Of a DNA stretch of 64,000 nucleotides, positions 1 through 12,211 are shown piece by piece (the stretch's first letter is position 1; the number at the start of each line of letters is the position of its first letter). Under the pieces are notes generated by a model. That model saw only the letters and a list, made by a program, of their open reading frames with translations. It did not search any database and was not told the DNA's origin. Position numbers and translations under genes: made by a program. The stretch covers positions 1 to 64,000 of the forward strand of contig CP091718.1 of assembly GCA_022009675.1 (NCBI GenBank), written 5' to 3'. The stretch is from Oscillospiraceae bacterium (GTDB taxonomy: Bacteria; Bacillota; Clostridia; Oscillospirales; CAG-272).

Positions 1-81
1 TCAAATTGCCGAATGGGTAAATATCAATTTTGTGTTGCACCGTCATATCTTATAAATATGCATTATTTTTCGGATAAACGC

Positions 82-111
82 TTGACAAATCCCCGGATTA
101 TCGTGTATAAT
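82..111 (+). promoter_or_regulatory. sigma-A promoter of the arginine operon
   Basis: TTGACA (82-87) and TATAAT (106-111) are both consensus and are separated by 18 bases. Transcription would start about 40 bases before the argG ATG at 157. Bases 1-81 upstream hold no gene; only an AT-rich stretch with a degenerate ARG-like half site near 57-70 is visible. Confidence 0.85.
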
Positions 112-117
112 TATGCA
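104..117. promoter_or_regulatory. ARG box (ArgR/AhrC operator) over the -10 element
   Basis: TGTATAATTATGCA matches the ArgR operator pattern TGNATWWWWATNCA at every defined position and is nearly palindromic. It overlaps the -10 hexamer completely, so arginine-bound ArgR would be expected to block RNA polymerase. The motif and its placement are seen in the sequence; repression by arginine is inferred from the known ArgR family. No argR gene lies in the window. Confidence 0.75.
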
Positions 118-156
118 CGCAACCTGAAAAATAAGCATAAAAACGAGGTTTTTATC

Positions 157-1384
157 ATGAAAAAGCAAACAGATCAAAAATCGTTCTGGCATATTCCGGC
201 GGTCTTGACACGTCCATTATCATTCCGTGGCTGAAGGAAAATTACGGTAGTCCCGAAATCATCGCGGTTTCCGCCAATGTCGGTCAGGCGGACGAGCTGG
301 AGGGACTGGAAGAAAAGGCGCTGAAGACCGGCGCTTCCAAAATCTACATCGAAGATATCACAGAGGATTTCCTGACCGATTACGTATTCCCCTGCGTGCA
401 GGCTGGTGCGCTGTACGAAAACTATATGCTCGGCACCGCGTTTGCCCGCCCGCCGATTGCCAAGAAAATTGTGGAGATCGCGCTTGCCGAAGGCGCGGAC
501 GCCATCTGCCACGGCTGCACCGGCAAGGGCAACGACCAGGTCCGCTTCGAAATGGCAATCAAGGCGCTTGCCCCGGACATGACCATCATCGCGCCGTGGC
601 GGGAATGGAGCATCAAATCCCGCGAGGAAGAGATCGCCTATGCGGAAGCACACAACGTGCCGCTGAAGATCAGCCGCGAAACCAACTACTCCAAGGACAA
701 AAACATCTGGCACCTCTCGCACGAGGGGTTGGATCTGGAGGATCCGGCAAACGAGCCGCAGTACAACAAGAAGGGCTTCCTGGAGCTCGGCGTTTCCCCG
801 GAGCAGGCGCCCGATGTGCCGACCTATGTGACCGTCCACTTTGAAAGGGCGTTGCCCACGGCGGTCAACGGAAAGGAAATGGGCGCCGTGGAGCTGGTGA
901 CCGCGCTCAATGAGCTGGGCGGCAAGAACGGCATCGGCTTCTCGACATTGTGGAAAACCGGCTGGTCGGCATGAAGTGCCGCGGCGTGTACGAGACCCCC
1001 GGCGGAGCGATCCTCTACAAGGCGCACGAAATTCTCGAAACCATCTGCCTGGACAAGGAGACCTCGCACTACAAAGCGCTGGTCGCGCAGAAGCTGGCGG
1101 AGATCGTTTACAACGCGCAGTGGTTCACGCCCCTGACCGAAGCGATTCTTGCATTCGTCAAAACCACGCAGGCAACCGTGACCGGCGATGTCAGGCTGAA
1201 GCTCTACAAGGGCAATCTCATCAACGCGGGCGTGACCTCCCCCTACTCGCTCTACGACCCCGAAATCGCGACCTTTGACGAGGATCACGTCTACAATCAG
1301 GCGGACGCGACCGGGTTTATCAACCTGTACGGGCTTTCCACCAAGGTCTATGCAAAAATGAAGGCGAAAAACGGGCTGAAATAA
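157..1384 (+). CDS. argG: argininosuccinate synthase
   Basis: ArgG joins citrulline and aspartate with ATP to make argininosuccinate, the next-to-last step of cytoplasmic arginine synthesis. After one base is restored in the A-run at 176-181 the N-terminus reads KIVLAYSGGLDTS, the PP-loop that binds ATP. Further on are NDQVRFE, the WREW segment and VGMKCRGVYETPGG. A second shift lies near 925-950, where one C appears to be missing. The corrected length of 409 residues is normal for the family. The ATG at 157 follows a modest GAGG site. It is the first gene of the operon, 20 bases before argH. Function is certain; the exact reading frame is not. Confidence 0.93.
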
Positions 1385-1404
1385 TCAAAAAAGGATTCTG
1401 AACC

Positions 1405-2778
1405 ATGGCAAAAATGTGGGCGGGAAGAACCGATGGCGCCACCGACCGGCTGGCGGACGATTTCAATTCATCCATCGGATTTGACAGCCGGATGTTCCGG
1501 CAGGACATCAGGGGAAGCATGGCGCACGCCTCCATGCTTTCCGCTACGGGAATCATCGGGGCAGAGGAAGCCGACACCCTGATTGCGGGGCTGGAGGGGA
1601 TTCTCCGGGATCTGGAGCGCGGCACGCTTTCCTTGATCCCGCCTGCGAGGATATCCATATGTTTGTGGAGGAAGTGCTGACGGCACGTGTGGGCGATGTG
1701 GGAAAAAAAGCTGCACACCGCGCGCAGCCGGAACGACCAGGTGGCGCTGGATCTGCGGATGTACCTGATGGAGGAGATTGATGCGATCTCGGCGATGCTG
1801 AGACAGCTGATTGCCACCGTAACCGACAAGCGGAATGCTACGAAGCGACCATCCTGCCGGGATATACCCATCTGCAGCGCGCACAGCCGGTCACGTTCGG
1901 GCACCATCTCATGGCGTATGCCATGATGTTCCGGCGGGATACGGAACGGCTTGCGGACTGCCGCAAGCGGACGGCGGTCTGCCCCATCGGCTCCTGCGCG
2001 CTGGCGGGAACCACCTACCCCACCGACCGGAGGGCGGAAGCGGCGGCGCTCGGTTTTTCCTCCGTTTGCGAAAACAGCATGGACGGGGTCTCCGACCGCG
2101 ACTTCTGCGCGGAGCTTCTGGGGGCGCTGTCCATTTTGATGATGCACCTTTCCCGCTTCTCCGAGGAAATCGTTCTCTGGAGCAGCTGGGAATTCCGGTT
2201 TGTGGAGCTTTCCGACGCGTTTACCACCGGCTCCTCCATCATGCCGCAGAAAAAGAACCCCGACATGGCAGAGCTGGTGCGGAAAAACCGGCAGAGTGTA
2301 TGGCGATCTCATCGCCCTGCTGACCGTGCTCAAAGGGCTTCCGCTTGCATACAACAAGGATATGCAGGAGGATAAGGAAAGCGTATTTGACGCCTGCGAC
2401 ACCGTAAAAGCCTGCCTGGGCGTGTTCAACGGAATGATTGCCGGTATGCGTGCCATTCCGGAAAATATGCTGAATGCCGCCAAAAAAGGGCTTCATCAAT
2501 GCAACCGATGTGGCGGACTACCTGACCAAAAAGGGCGAGCCCTTCCGCAGTGCCTATAAAATTTCGGGCAGCTGGTCGCCTACTGCATCGCGCACGGCAA
2601 GGTGCCGGAGGAGCTGGAACTCTCCGTTTACCGAAGTTCAGTCCCCTGTTTGACGAATCCGTATACGAGGCAATCGATCTGTCAGCCTGCGTGGAGAAGC
2701 GCATCAGCGAGGGGGGGCACCTCGGTCGCCTCGGTCAAAAAACAGATTGCACAGATGCGGGAGTTTCTGAAATCATGA
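1405..2778 (+). CDS. argH: argininosuccinate lyase
   Basis: ArgH splits argininosuccinate into arginine and fumarate, the last step of the pathway. The N-terminus MAKMWAGRTDGATDRLADDF, the HTARSRNDQVALDLRMY segment and the fumarase-superfamily signature GSSIMPQKKNPD (about 2230-2265) are diagnostic. The reading frame jumps at about 1640, 1690, 1830, 2290, 2490 and at the G7 run at 2711-2717, yet no family segment is missing and the total of about 458 residues is normal. Its TGA (2776-2778) overlaps the argC ATG (2775-2777), so the two are translationally coupled. Confidence 0.92.
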
Positions 2779-3697
2779 AAAAAATATTTATTGACGGCAG
2801 TGCGGGCACGACCGGGCTCCGGATTTTCGGGCGTCTTTCCTCCCGCACCGATATCACGCTCCTGACGCTTCCGGAGGCGGAGCGCAAGGACCCCGCTTCG
2901 CGCGCACGTGCCTTGAACGCGGCGGACATTGCCATCCTGTGCCTGCCCGATGCGGCGGCGCGGGAGGCGGTATCGCTGATCGAAAACCCGGATACGGTGG
3001 TATTGGATACCTCAACCGCCCACCGCACCGCACCCGGATGGGTCTACGGCTTTCCGGAGCTTTCCCCTCGCCCAGGCGGAAGCAATCCGCACGGCAAAGC
3101 GCATCGCCGTGCCGGGATGCCACGCCAGCGGCTTCATCGCACTGACCGCACCGCTGCGCGCAGCAGGGATTCTTCCCGGAGGAACCCTGCTTTCCTGCTT
3201 TTCCCTGACCGGGTACAGCGGCGGGGGCAAAAAAATGATTGCGGAATATGAAACAGCCGTCCCCGGCGAAGTTGCACGCTCCGCGTCAGTATGCGCTGGG
3301 GCAATCGCACAAGCATCTCCCCGAAATGTCCGCCGTGAGCGGGCTCCCGCCCCCGTGTTCTGCCCTGTGGTCGGCGATTTTACAGCGGAATGCAGGTCAC
3401 GGTCCCGCTGTTCGCGGCGCAGTGCGTACCGGGAACCACGAAAGACAGATTGCACGCTCTACCGGGAATCTACAGGGGACCCGTGGTCCGCTTCACCGAA
3501 GCACCGGACGAGGGCGGTTCCTGTCCGCCGCCTCCCTTTCGGGAAAGGATTCCATGCAGATCAGCGTGAGCGGAAACGAAGAGCGGATGCTGCTGCTCGC
3601 GGTTTATGACAATCTCGGAAAGGGCGCGTCCGGCGCGGCACTGGAATGCCTGAATATGATACTGGACACGGACCCCTGCGAGGGGCTTTGCCTGTAA
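2775..3697 (+). CDS. argC: N-acetyl-gamma-glutamyl-phosphate reductase (type 2)
   Basis: ArgC reduces N-acetylglutamyl phosphate with NADPH to the semialdehyde. The start MKKIFIDGSAGTTGLRI is the dinucleotide-binding glycine motif, and VPGCHASGF holds the catalytic cysteine. The short length (about 307 residues) and the GSAGTTG motif mark the type 2 class rather than the longer type 1 enzymes. Later family pieces (HKHLPEM, VGDF, and NLGKGASGAA near the end) are spread over several frames, with shifts near 3070, 3250, 3380 and 3450. It overlaps argH by four bases and precedes argJ by nine. Confidence 0.88.
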
Positions 3698-3706
3698 GGA
3701 GGAACC

Positions 3707-4918
3707 ATGAAAACAGTGGAAGGCGGCGTTTGCGCCGCGAAAGGCTTTCTTGCCGCAGGTGTGCATTGCGGCATCCGGAAAAACAAAACGAAAAAAGATC
3801 TCGCGCTGATCTACAGTGAAAAAAAGGCGACCGCGGCGGCGGTCTATACCACCAATCTGGTAAAAGGGGCGCCGCTGGTTGTGACGAAACAGCACCTGGC
3901 GGACGGGATGGCACAGGCGGTAATCTGCAACAGCGGAAACGCCAACACCTGCAATGCAAACGGCGTGGAGATTGCGGAGGAGATGTGTTCCCTGCTGGCT
4001 GACAAGCTCGGCGTTTCCGCCGACGATGTGGTGGTTGCCTCCACCGGCGTCATCGGTCAGCCGCTTGACATTGCCCCGATTGCCGCCGGCATCCCCCAGT
4101 TGGTCGCGTCGCTCGGCAAGGATTCCGCATCCGCGGCACAGGGCATCATGACAACGGATACCAAGCGCAAGAGATCGCCGTGGAATTTCAGATCGGCGGC
4201 GCGACCTGCCACCTCGGCGGGATTGCAAAAGGCTCCGGAATGATCCATCCGAACATGGCAACCATGCTGGTCTTTTTGACGACGGACTGCGCAATCAGCG
4301 CCAAAATGCTGCAAAAGGCGCTTTCCGGCGACGTGGCAGAGACGTTCAACATGGTCAGCGTGGACGGAGATACTTCCACCAACGATATGGTTACGCTTCT
4401 TGCAAACGGAATGGCGGGCAACGTGGAAATCACCGCACCGGGGGCGGACTTTGATGCCTTCATGCAGGCGCTCAACACGGTGACCGTTTACCTCTGCCGC
4501 CGTATTGCCGGGGACGGCGAGGGTGCCACCAAGCTCCTGGAATGCAAGGTCACGGGCGCCGCAACCCATGAGATTGCCAAAACAGTCGCCAAAAGCGTGA
4601 TCTGCTCCTCGCTGACCAAAGCCGCCATGTTCGGCGCGGATGCCAACTGGGGACGCGTGCTGTGCGCCATCGGATACAGCGGTGCCGATGTGGACGTCAC
4701 AAAGATTGATGTCGCCTTCCGCTCCCCTGCCGGGCACCGTTGCGGTGTGCAAAAACGGCGCCGGAATCCCCTTCTCCGAAGAGGAAGCCAAGAAGATCCT
4801 TTCGGAGAGCGAAATCGAAATTTTGATAGAGCTGAACGCCGGCAGTGCCGCCTCCACCGCGTGGGGATGCGATCTGACCTACGATTATGTAAAAATCAAC
4901 GGTGACTACCGGACATAA
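3707..4918 (+). CDS. argJ: glutamate N-acetyltransferase / ornithine acetyltransferase
   Basis: ArgJ moves the acetyl group from N-acetylornithine to glutamate, which recycles acetyl; bifunctional forms can also use acetyl-CoA. The family landmarks are seen in order: GNANTCNANG, then KGSGMIHPNMATML, where the threonine of ATML is the self-cleavage site and nucleophile, then ANWGRVLCAIGYSGA, and a C-terminus ending in DYVKINGDYRT. Shifts lie near 4160 and 4725. The corrected length is about 404 residues. AAGGAGG (3697-3703) stands just before the start. No argA is present in the window, consistent with the cyclic pathway. Confidence 0.92.
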
Positions 4919-4930
4919 TACGGAGAAAAA

Positions 4931-5815
4931 ATGGATATTACCAACGCGAAACGGGCGGAGGTTCTGGTACACGCTCTGCCGTATATTCAGGAGTACACCG
5001 GAAAGATCGTTGTCATCAAATACGGCGGCAACGCCATGATCAACGAGGATCTGAAGGATTCGGTCATGCGGGATATCGTTCTGCTCTCCCTGATCGGCGT
5101 CCGGGTGGTGCTGGTGCACGGCGGCGGACCCGAAATCACCGATATGCTGAAAAAGATCGGAAAAGAAAGCGTATTCGTGGACGGACTGCGCGTCACCGAC
5201 CGGGAAACCGCGGACACCGTGCAGATGGTTCTTGCGGGAAAGTCAACAAAAGCCTTGTCGCACGGATCGAAAACAAGGGCGGAAACGCCATCGGGCTGTC
5301 CGGCATGGACGGACGCATGATTGAGGCAAGGTCAAGGATGCGCGTCTCGGATTCGTGGGAGAGATCACAAAGGTCAACGTTGCCCCGATTCTGGACGTCA
5401 TCGACAAGGGATACATTCCCGTGGTTTCCACCGTAGGGTGTGACCGCGAGGGAAACGTTTACAACATCAACGCCGACACTGCGGCGGCAAAGATCGCGGG
5501 CGAGTTGCGGGCGGAAAGCCTGATCTCCGTGACCGACATCGCAGGCATCCTGCGCGACAGGAACGACCCCGCCACGCTGATTCCCGTGATCCGCACGGCA
5601 GACGCGCCGGGGCTGATCGCCGACGGAACCATCAGCGGTGGCATGATCCCCAAGGTGGAGTGCTGTATCAACGCCATCCGCTGGGGAGTCAACCGCGTGT
5701 TCATCATCGACGGACGCATCCCGCACGCGATTCTGATCGAAATGCTGACCAATGAGGGCATCGGACCATGTTTACGGAAGGGCTCCCCACCCTACGGTCG
5801 GAAGGAGGACTGTAA
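4931..5815 (+). CDS. argB: acetylglutamate kinase
   Basis: ArgB phosphorylates N-acetylglutamate and is usually the arginine feedback point of the pathway. KIVVIKYGGNAM and VVLVHGGGPEI are the ATP and substrate glycine motifs of the amino acid kinase fold. The C-terminal half (NVAPILDVIDKGYIPVVS, then GGMIPKVECC) is well preserved. Frame shifts lie near 5240, 5325 and 5765; after the last one the tail reads MFTEGLPTLRSEGGL and stops at TAA 5813-5815. That TAA shares its last base with the argD ATG. About 295 residues, normal for the family. Confidence 0.92.
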
Positions 5816-6995
5816 TGCAACCGGATATCCAAGCGCTGGACAGGCAGTATATCGCCGGCACCTACCGCCGCTTCCCCTGCGGTGCTCAGGCACGGGAAGG
5901 GTCCCTGGTTTATGACGAAAACGAAAAGGAATATATCGACCTCTCCTCCGGTATTGCGGTGAACACCTTCGGCTATGCGGACGATGTCTGGCAGGCGGCT
6001 GTCACCGCGCAACTCGGCACCCTGCAGCACACCTCCAACCTGTATTACTCCGAGCCGTGCGCCGTGCTTGCTTCCATGCTCTGCGAAAAGACCGGCATGA
6101 GCAGAGTCTTTTTTTCCAATTCCGGAGCGGAAGCCAACGAGTGCGCCATCAAGGTGGCGCGCAAGTACGCGCAGGAGAAAAAAGGGAAAGAGCATTACCA
6201 CATCATCACGCTGGAAAACAGCTTCCACGGGCGGACGATCACCACGCTTGCGGCAACCGGCCAGGCGGTTTTCCACCGGGATTTCACCCCGCTGACCGAA
6301 GGATTTCACCATGTACCGGCGGGCGACCTTGCGGGTGTGCAAAAGCTGCTTGGCGCCTACCCGACCGCCGCCGTGATGATTGAGATCGTGCAGGGCGAGG
6401 GCGGTGTGATTCCGCTGGATCAGACCTTTGTCAAAGAGCTTGCCGCCCTGCTTTGCGCGCGCGATGTGCTTCTGATCTGCGATGAGGTGCAAATCGGAAA
6501 CGGCAGAAGCGGAATGCTTTACGGATACATGAATTACGACATTCAGCCGGATATTTTCACCACCGCCAAGGGCTGGGCGGCGGGCTTCCGATCGGGGCGC
6601 TGTACTGGGGAACGGGTAAAGGACGTGCTGACGCCGGGCACGCACGGCTCCACCTTCGGGGGGAACCCGGTGTGCTGTGCCGGTGCCGTTTCCGTTCTTT
6701 CCCGCCTGAACGAGGAAACGCTTGCCGGGGTGCGGGAACGCTCCGCATATATCGTAGGCGAATTGACCGGTGCCCCCGGCGTGCGCTCCGTAACCGGGCT
6801 CGGACTGATGCTCGGTGTGGAGACCGAGCGCCCGGCGGCAGACGTAATCCGGGCGTGCATGGAAAGGGGCGTTTGGTCATCAGCGCCAAAGAAAAGGTGC
6901 GGCTGCTGCCCGCGCTGAACATCCCGATGCCGCTTCTGGAACGGGCGGTGCAAATTCTGAAAGAGGTCTGCTCCGGCGGACAGGAGGGCATATGA
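5815..6995 (+). CDS. argD: acetylornithine aminotransferase
   Basis: ArgD is a class III PLP aminotransferase that converts N-acetylglutamate semialdehyde to N-acetylornithine. Visible motifs are SNSGAEANECAIKVARKY, NSFHGRT, LLICDEVQIGNGRSG (the Asp that contacts PLP), and the PLP lysine in FTTAKG, followed by HGSTFGGNP. Two shifts close together at about 6570-6620 alter the GLGGGLPIGA segment, and one near 6870 changes the last 40 residues. I chose the ATG at 5815, which overlaps the argB stop, over an in-frame upstream ATG that lies inside argB. About 393 residues. The TGA overlaps the argF ATG. Confidence 0.92.
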
Positions 6996-7997
6996 ACACA
7001 TTCAAAGGCAGGGATTTTCTGAAGCTGCTGGACTTTACCCCAGCGGAAATCGGGGCATTGCTGGATCTTTCGGCAGATTTGAAGGCGAAAAAGAAAAACG
7101 GCGTGGTGCATCGCCTGTGCGAGGGGAAAAAATCTTGCCCTGATTTTTGAGAAAACCAGCACCCGCACGCGCTGTGCCTTTGAGGTGGCTGCAAGGGATC
7201 TCGGCATGGGTGTCACCTATCTGGATCCGACCGGATCGCAGATCGGCAAAAAGGAAAGCATCGTGGACACCGCCCGCGTGCTGTCGGGGATGTTTGACGG
7301 CATCGAGTACCGCGGGTTCGGGCAGAGCATTGTGGAGGAGCTTGCAAAGTATGCCTCCGTTCCGGTGTTCAACGGGCTGACCGATGAATTCCACCCGACG
7401 CAGATTCTGGCGGATTTTCTCACCGTCCGCGAGCATTTCGGCAGGCTGAAGGATATCCGCTTCACCTACATGGGCGATGCCCGCTTCAACATGGGCAACT
7501 CCCTGATGGTGGGCTGTGCCAAGATGGGACTGCACTTTACAGCCGGCGCGCCGAAGGGGTACTTCCCGGATCCCGCGCTGATTGCCGAATGCGAAAGGAT
7601 CGCCGAAGAAACCGGTGCCACCCTGCGCTTCTGTGAAGACCCCGCCGAAGCCGCAAGGGACGCACAGGTGATCTATACCGACGTATGGGTTTCCATGGGT
7701 GAAGCGGATGCGGTCTGGGCGGAACGCATTGCGTCGCTCTCCCCGTATCAGGTGAACGAAGCGCTGATGAAGCACGCCGCGCCGGACGCGGTTTTCATGC
7801 ACTGCCTGCCCGCGTATCACGGCAAAAACACGGCAATCGGCAGGGAGAAATGCGAAAAGTTCGGCAGGGATGCCATGGAAGTGAGCAACGGGGTATTTGA
7901 GGGCCCGCAGTCGGTCGTGTTTGAAGAAGCGGAGAACCGGATGCACACCATCAAAGCCGTGCTTGCCGCCATGATCGGGGGAGCCGGGGAAGTATGA
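6992..7997 (+). CDS. argF: ornithine carbamoyltransferase
   Basis: ArgF makes citrulline from ornithine and carbamoyl phosphate. The carbamoyl-phosphate motif STRTR (in FEKTSTRTRCAFEVAA), the FHPTQ motif and MHCLPA, with the ornithine-loop cysteine, are all present. One extra A in the run at about 7127-7132 breaks the frame between residues 47 and 50; apart from that the gene is uninterrupted. About 335 residues. Start and stop overlap argD and carA by four bases each, so synthesis is coupled to the enzymes that supply both substrates. Confidence 0.94.
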
Positions 7998-9047
7998 AGC
8001 GGTATCTGGTCTTTGCCGACGGCGAGGTGATCGAGGGGGAGGCATTCGGCGCCGCGCACGCCACACTGGGAGAGCTGGTGTTCACCACCGGCATGGGCGG
8101 ATACGTGGAAACCCTGACCGACCCCAGCTACGCGGGACAGATCATTCTGCAGACCTTTCCGCTGATTGGCAATTACGGCATCATCCCCGAAGATTTTGAG
8201 GGCAAAAGCGCCGCGCGCGGATACGTGGTGCGGGAATGGTGCGAACACCCCTCCAACTTCCGCTGTGAAATGACGTTGGATGCTTATCTGAAAGAAGCCG
8301 GCATCCCCGGCATCTGCGGGGTGGACACGCGGGCAATTACCAAAAAAATCCGGGAAAAGGGCGTGATGAACGCCATGATCTCCGACACGATGGATGTGAA
8401 TCTTGCCGACATCGCGGCATACCGGGTGCGCAATGCCGTGGCGGAGGTCTCCTGCACGAGAGCCCTACACCGTCTCCCCCGAAACCCCTTCGCGCCGCGT
8501 GGTCCTGCTGGACTACGGCACCAAGCAGAACATCGTCCGGGAGCTGGTCAGGCGCGGCTGTGCCGTGCGGGTACTCCCCCACACCGCCACGGCAAAAGAG
8601 ATTCTCTCCCTTGCGCCGGACGGCGTCCTGCTCTCCAACGGTCCCGGCGACCCCGCCGACAACAAAGAGGAAATTGCGTGCTGGCGGAGCTTGCGGGCAG
8701 GTACCGATCTTCGGCATTTGCCTGGGGCATCAACTTCTGGCGCTGGCGCTCGGCGGAAAGACCGAAAAGCTGAAATACGGGCATCGCGGGGTCAACCAGC
8801 CGGCAACAGATCTTGTCACCGGGCGAACCTACATGACCAGTCAGAATCATGGCTATGCCGTGGTTGCCGACAGCATTCCCGGTGTCGGCTCCGTGCGCTT
8901 TCCGCAACGCCAATGACGGCACGTGCGAGGGAGTGGATTATCCGCCCTGCGCGCTTTTCGGTGCAGTTTCACCCGGAGGCGCACGCGGGTCCCCTGGACA
9001 CCGCATTTCTGTTCGACCGGTTTATCGGAATGATGGAGGAAACGTAA
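7994..9047 (+). CDS. carA: carbamoyl-phosphate synthase small subunit
   Basis: CarA is the glutaminase subunit that passes ammonia to CarB. The N-terminal domain has FTTGMGGYVETLTDPSYAGQ and GICGVDTRAITKKIR. The class I amidotransferase domain has the nucleophile Cys in GICLGHQLL and the His/Glu pair in FHPEAHAGP. Frame changes lie near 8455, 8680, 8905 and 8950. The length of about 351 residues is normal. Its place among arg genes under an ARG box suggests an arginine-regulated enzyme, though it could be the only CarA of the cell and also serve pyrimidines. Confidence 0.93.
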
Positions 9048-9048
9048 G

Positions 9049-12000
9049 ATGCCGCTTTGCAAAGAGATCAAAAAGGTACTGGTCATCGGCTCCGGTCCCA
9101 TCGTCATCGGTCAGGCGGCGGAGTTTGACTACGCGGGCGCACAGGCGTGCCGCGTGCTGAAGGAAGCGGGCATCAACGTGGTGCTGGTCAACTCCAACCC
9201 CGCCACCATCATGACCGACAGGCGCTCGCGGACGAAATTTACCTGGAACCGCTGAATGACGAAACGCTCCGGCGGATCATACTCCGGGAGCAACCGGACA
9301 GCCTGCTCGCGGGGCTGGGCGGGCAGACCGGGCTTACGCTTGCCATGCAGCTCTCCAGCGGACGGATTCCTGCAGGAAACACGGTGTACGTCTGCTCGGA
9401 ACCGATGCCGCGGCAATTGACTGTGCGGAGGATCGGGAGCTGTTCAAAAAACCATGGAGCGGATCGGTCAGCCCACGGTTCCCTCGGATATTGCGCATAC
9501 CACAGAAGCGGCACTGGCGGTAGCGGAGCGGATCGGCTACCCCGTCATCGTGCGCCCGGCATTCACTCTCGGCGGGGCTGGCGGCGGCGTAGCGGAAAAC
9601 CCGGCAGAGCTGGCGGAGATTGCGAAAAACGGGCTGGATGCCTCCCCCATTTCGCAGATTCTGGTGGAACGGTATATTTACGGCTGGAAGGAAATCGAGT
9701 TTGAAACCATGCGGGACGCACGCGGGAAATGCGATTGCCGTGTGCAGCATGGAGAACGTGGATCCCGTCGGCGTGCATACCGGGGACAGCATCGTGGTGG
9801 CGCCGGCACTCACCCTCGCGGACAGGGAGCTGCAGATGCTGCGCAGTGCCTCACTGGAAATCATCTCGTCCCTCGGAATCGTCGGCGGGTGCAACTGCCA
9901 GTTGCCCTGAACCCGGATTCCTTTGAATATGCGGTCATCGAGGTCAACCCGCGTGTTTCGCGTTCCTCGGCACTTGCCAGCAAGGCGACCGGATATCCGA
10001 TTGCCAAGATCACCACCAAAATCGCGCTCGGCTACACGCTGGACGAAATCCGGAACGACATCACGGGCAAAACCTGCGCCTGCTTCGAGCCGGCGCTTGA
10101 CTATGTGGTGGTCAAATTTCCCAATGGCCGTTTGACAAGTTTGCGGGAATCAGCCGGAAGCTCGGCACCCAGATGAAAGCCACCGGCGAGGTGATGGCAA
10201 TCGGCACAAGCTTTGAGGCGGCACTGATGAAGCGGTGCGCGGAGCGGAAATTTCGCTGGACAGCCTGAATGCCGCCCCCGTAGACGGGCGCAGTGTAGGA
10301 TCGCCTTGCCGACCGGGACGACCGCCGGATTTTCACGGTATTTGAAGCACTGAAGCACGGCGTCACCCCCGAAAAAATCAACGAAATCACCCGCATCGAC
10401 CGCTTCTTCCTTGACAAACTGCAGCATCTGGCAGATCTGGAAAAGGAACTGGCAGACGGGCTATCCCCTGCCCTTTACGAAACCGCGAAAAAAATGGGAT
10501 ATCCGATTCCGCCATCCGGCGGATTTCCGGTGTCAAAGAACTCCCGCGTCTTGCGGCGTCCTACAAAATGGTGGACACCTGCGGCGCGGAATTCTCCGCC
10601 GAGACCCCGTATTTTTATTCCACCTATGACCGCGTCTGCGAAGCGCGGGGCTGGCGCGCTCCGGCAAGCCCTGCGTCATGGTGCTGGGTTCCGGACCGAT
10701 CCGGATCGGCAGGGAATCGAATTCGATTACTCCTCGGTGCACTGCGTCCGGACGCTGAAAAAAAAAACTCGGCTATGACGTGGTGATCGTCAATAACAAC
10801 CCGGAAACCGTATCCACAGATTACGACACGGCGGATCGGCTGTACTTCGAGCCGCTTTGCGCGGAGGATGTGATGAACATCATTGAAGTGGAGAAGCCCG
10901 TTGGCGTGGTGGTGGCGTTCGGCGGGCAGACCGCCATCCGCCTGACCGGATTCCTGGACAGCCACGGCATCCCGATTCTCGGCACCTCTGCGGAGGGAAT
11001 CGACATTGCAGAGGATCGGGAACGGTTTGATGCCCTCTGGAAAATACGGCATCAGGCGCCCCGGGTGCGGCGTGCTGACCGAGGAAGAAGCCGCGACTGC
11101 GGCAGAGTGCCTCGGTTACCCGGTGCTGCTGCGCCCCTCCTACGTCATCGGCGGGCAGAACATGACCATTGTGCATAACGAGGAACATCTGCGGCGCTAT
11201 ATGCGGCGAATCCTGCAGAACGGAATTGAGAACCCCGTGCTGGTGGACAAGTACATGATGGGCTCCGAGCTGGAGGTGGACGTCATCTCCGACGGCAGGG
11301 ACGTACTCATTCCGGCGTGATGCAGCACATCGAGCGGGCAGGCGTACACAGCGGGGACTCCATTGCCGTGTACCCGCCCTACAACATCAGTGACATCATG
11401 ATGCACCGCATCATCGAATGCTCCGAAAAGCTGGCGCTCTCGCTCGGCACCAAGGGGCTGGTCAATATCCAGTATCTGATCTGGCAGAACGAGCTGTATG
11501 TCATCGAAGTCAACCCGCGCGCCTCCCGCACGGTTCCCTACATCAGCAAAGTAACCGGTGTCCCGATGGTGGATCTTGCCACGCGGGTCATGACCGGAAC
11601 TGCGGTCAGGGAGCTCGGCTTCGGAACCGGCTCTGCAAAGCCCCGCCGTATTTGCCGTCAAGGTGCCGGTGTTCTCATTTGAAAAGCTGACCGATGCCAA
11701 TTCCTACCTGGGACCGGAAATGAAATCCACCGGGGAGGTGCTCGGCATCGGAAGAACGCTGAACGAAGCGCTGTTCAAGGGACTGACGGCGGCAGGACTC
11801 TCCCTCGCCGCACCAACGCCCGGAAAGAAACCGGCGTCCTGCTCAGTGTGGAAGAACACGACCGCACGGAGGTGCTTGCCCTCGCGGAAAAGCTGGAGAT
11901 GCTCGGAATGCGCCTGTATGCCACACCGGACACCGCCCGGCAATCGGATCGCTCGGCATGGATGTCACCGTATTTCCTTCCATCGCCGAGGGAGACGGCG

Positions 12001-12211
12001 TCCCGCCCTGCTGGACAGCGGAAAGATCGGCTATATCGTTTATACAGGCGCGGCATATGACTCCACCGTGGATCTTTATGTCAGTCTGCACCGCCATGCC
12101 ATGCAGGCGGGAGTCCCCTGCTTCACCTCGCTGGACACCGCCAACGCGGTAGCGGACATCATCGCGGCGGGCTACCGGTGCGACAACACGGAGCTGGTGG
12201 ATCTGAACCAT
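9049..12211 (+). CDS. carB: carbamoyl-phosphate synthase large subunit
   Basis: CarB makes carbamoyl phosphate from bicarbonate, ammonia and two ATP. Both homologous halves are visible: VLVIGSGPIVIGQAAEFDYA with a first ATP-grasp domain ending in EVNPRVSRSSALASKATGYP, and VMVLGSGPIRIGQGIEFDYS with a second ending in EVNPRASRTVPYISKVTG. An MGS-type regulatory domain follows (LLSVEEHDRTEVLALAEKL to TSLDTANAVADII). About ten frame changes occur, for example near 9220, 9370, 9720, 9905, 10130, 10290, 10540, 10660, 11330 and 11640. The carB frame reaches ELVDLNHM and continues into dapF with no stop; the listed end is simply the base before the dapF ATG. Confidence 0.92.
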
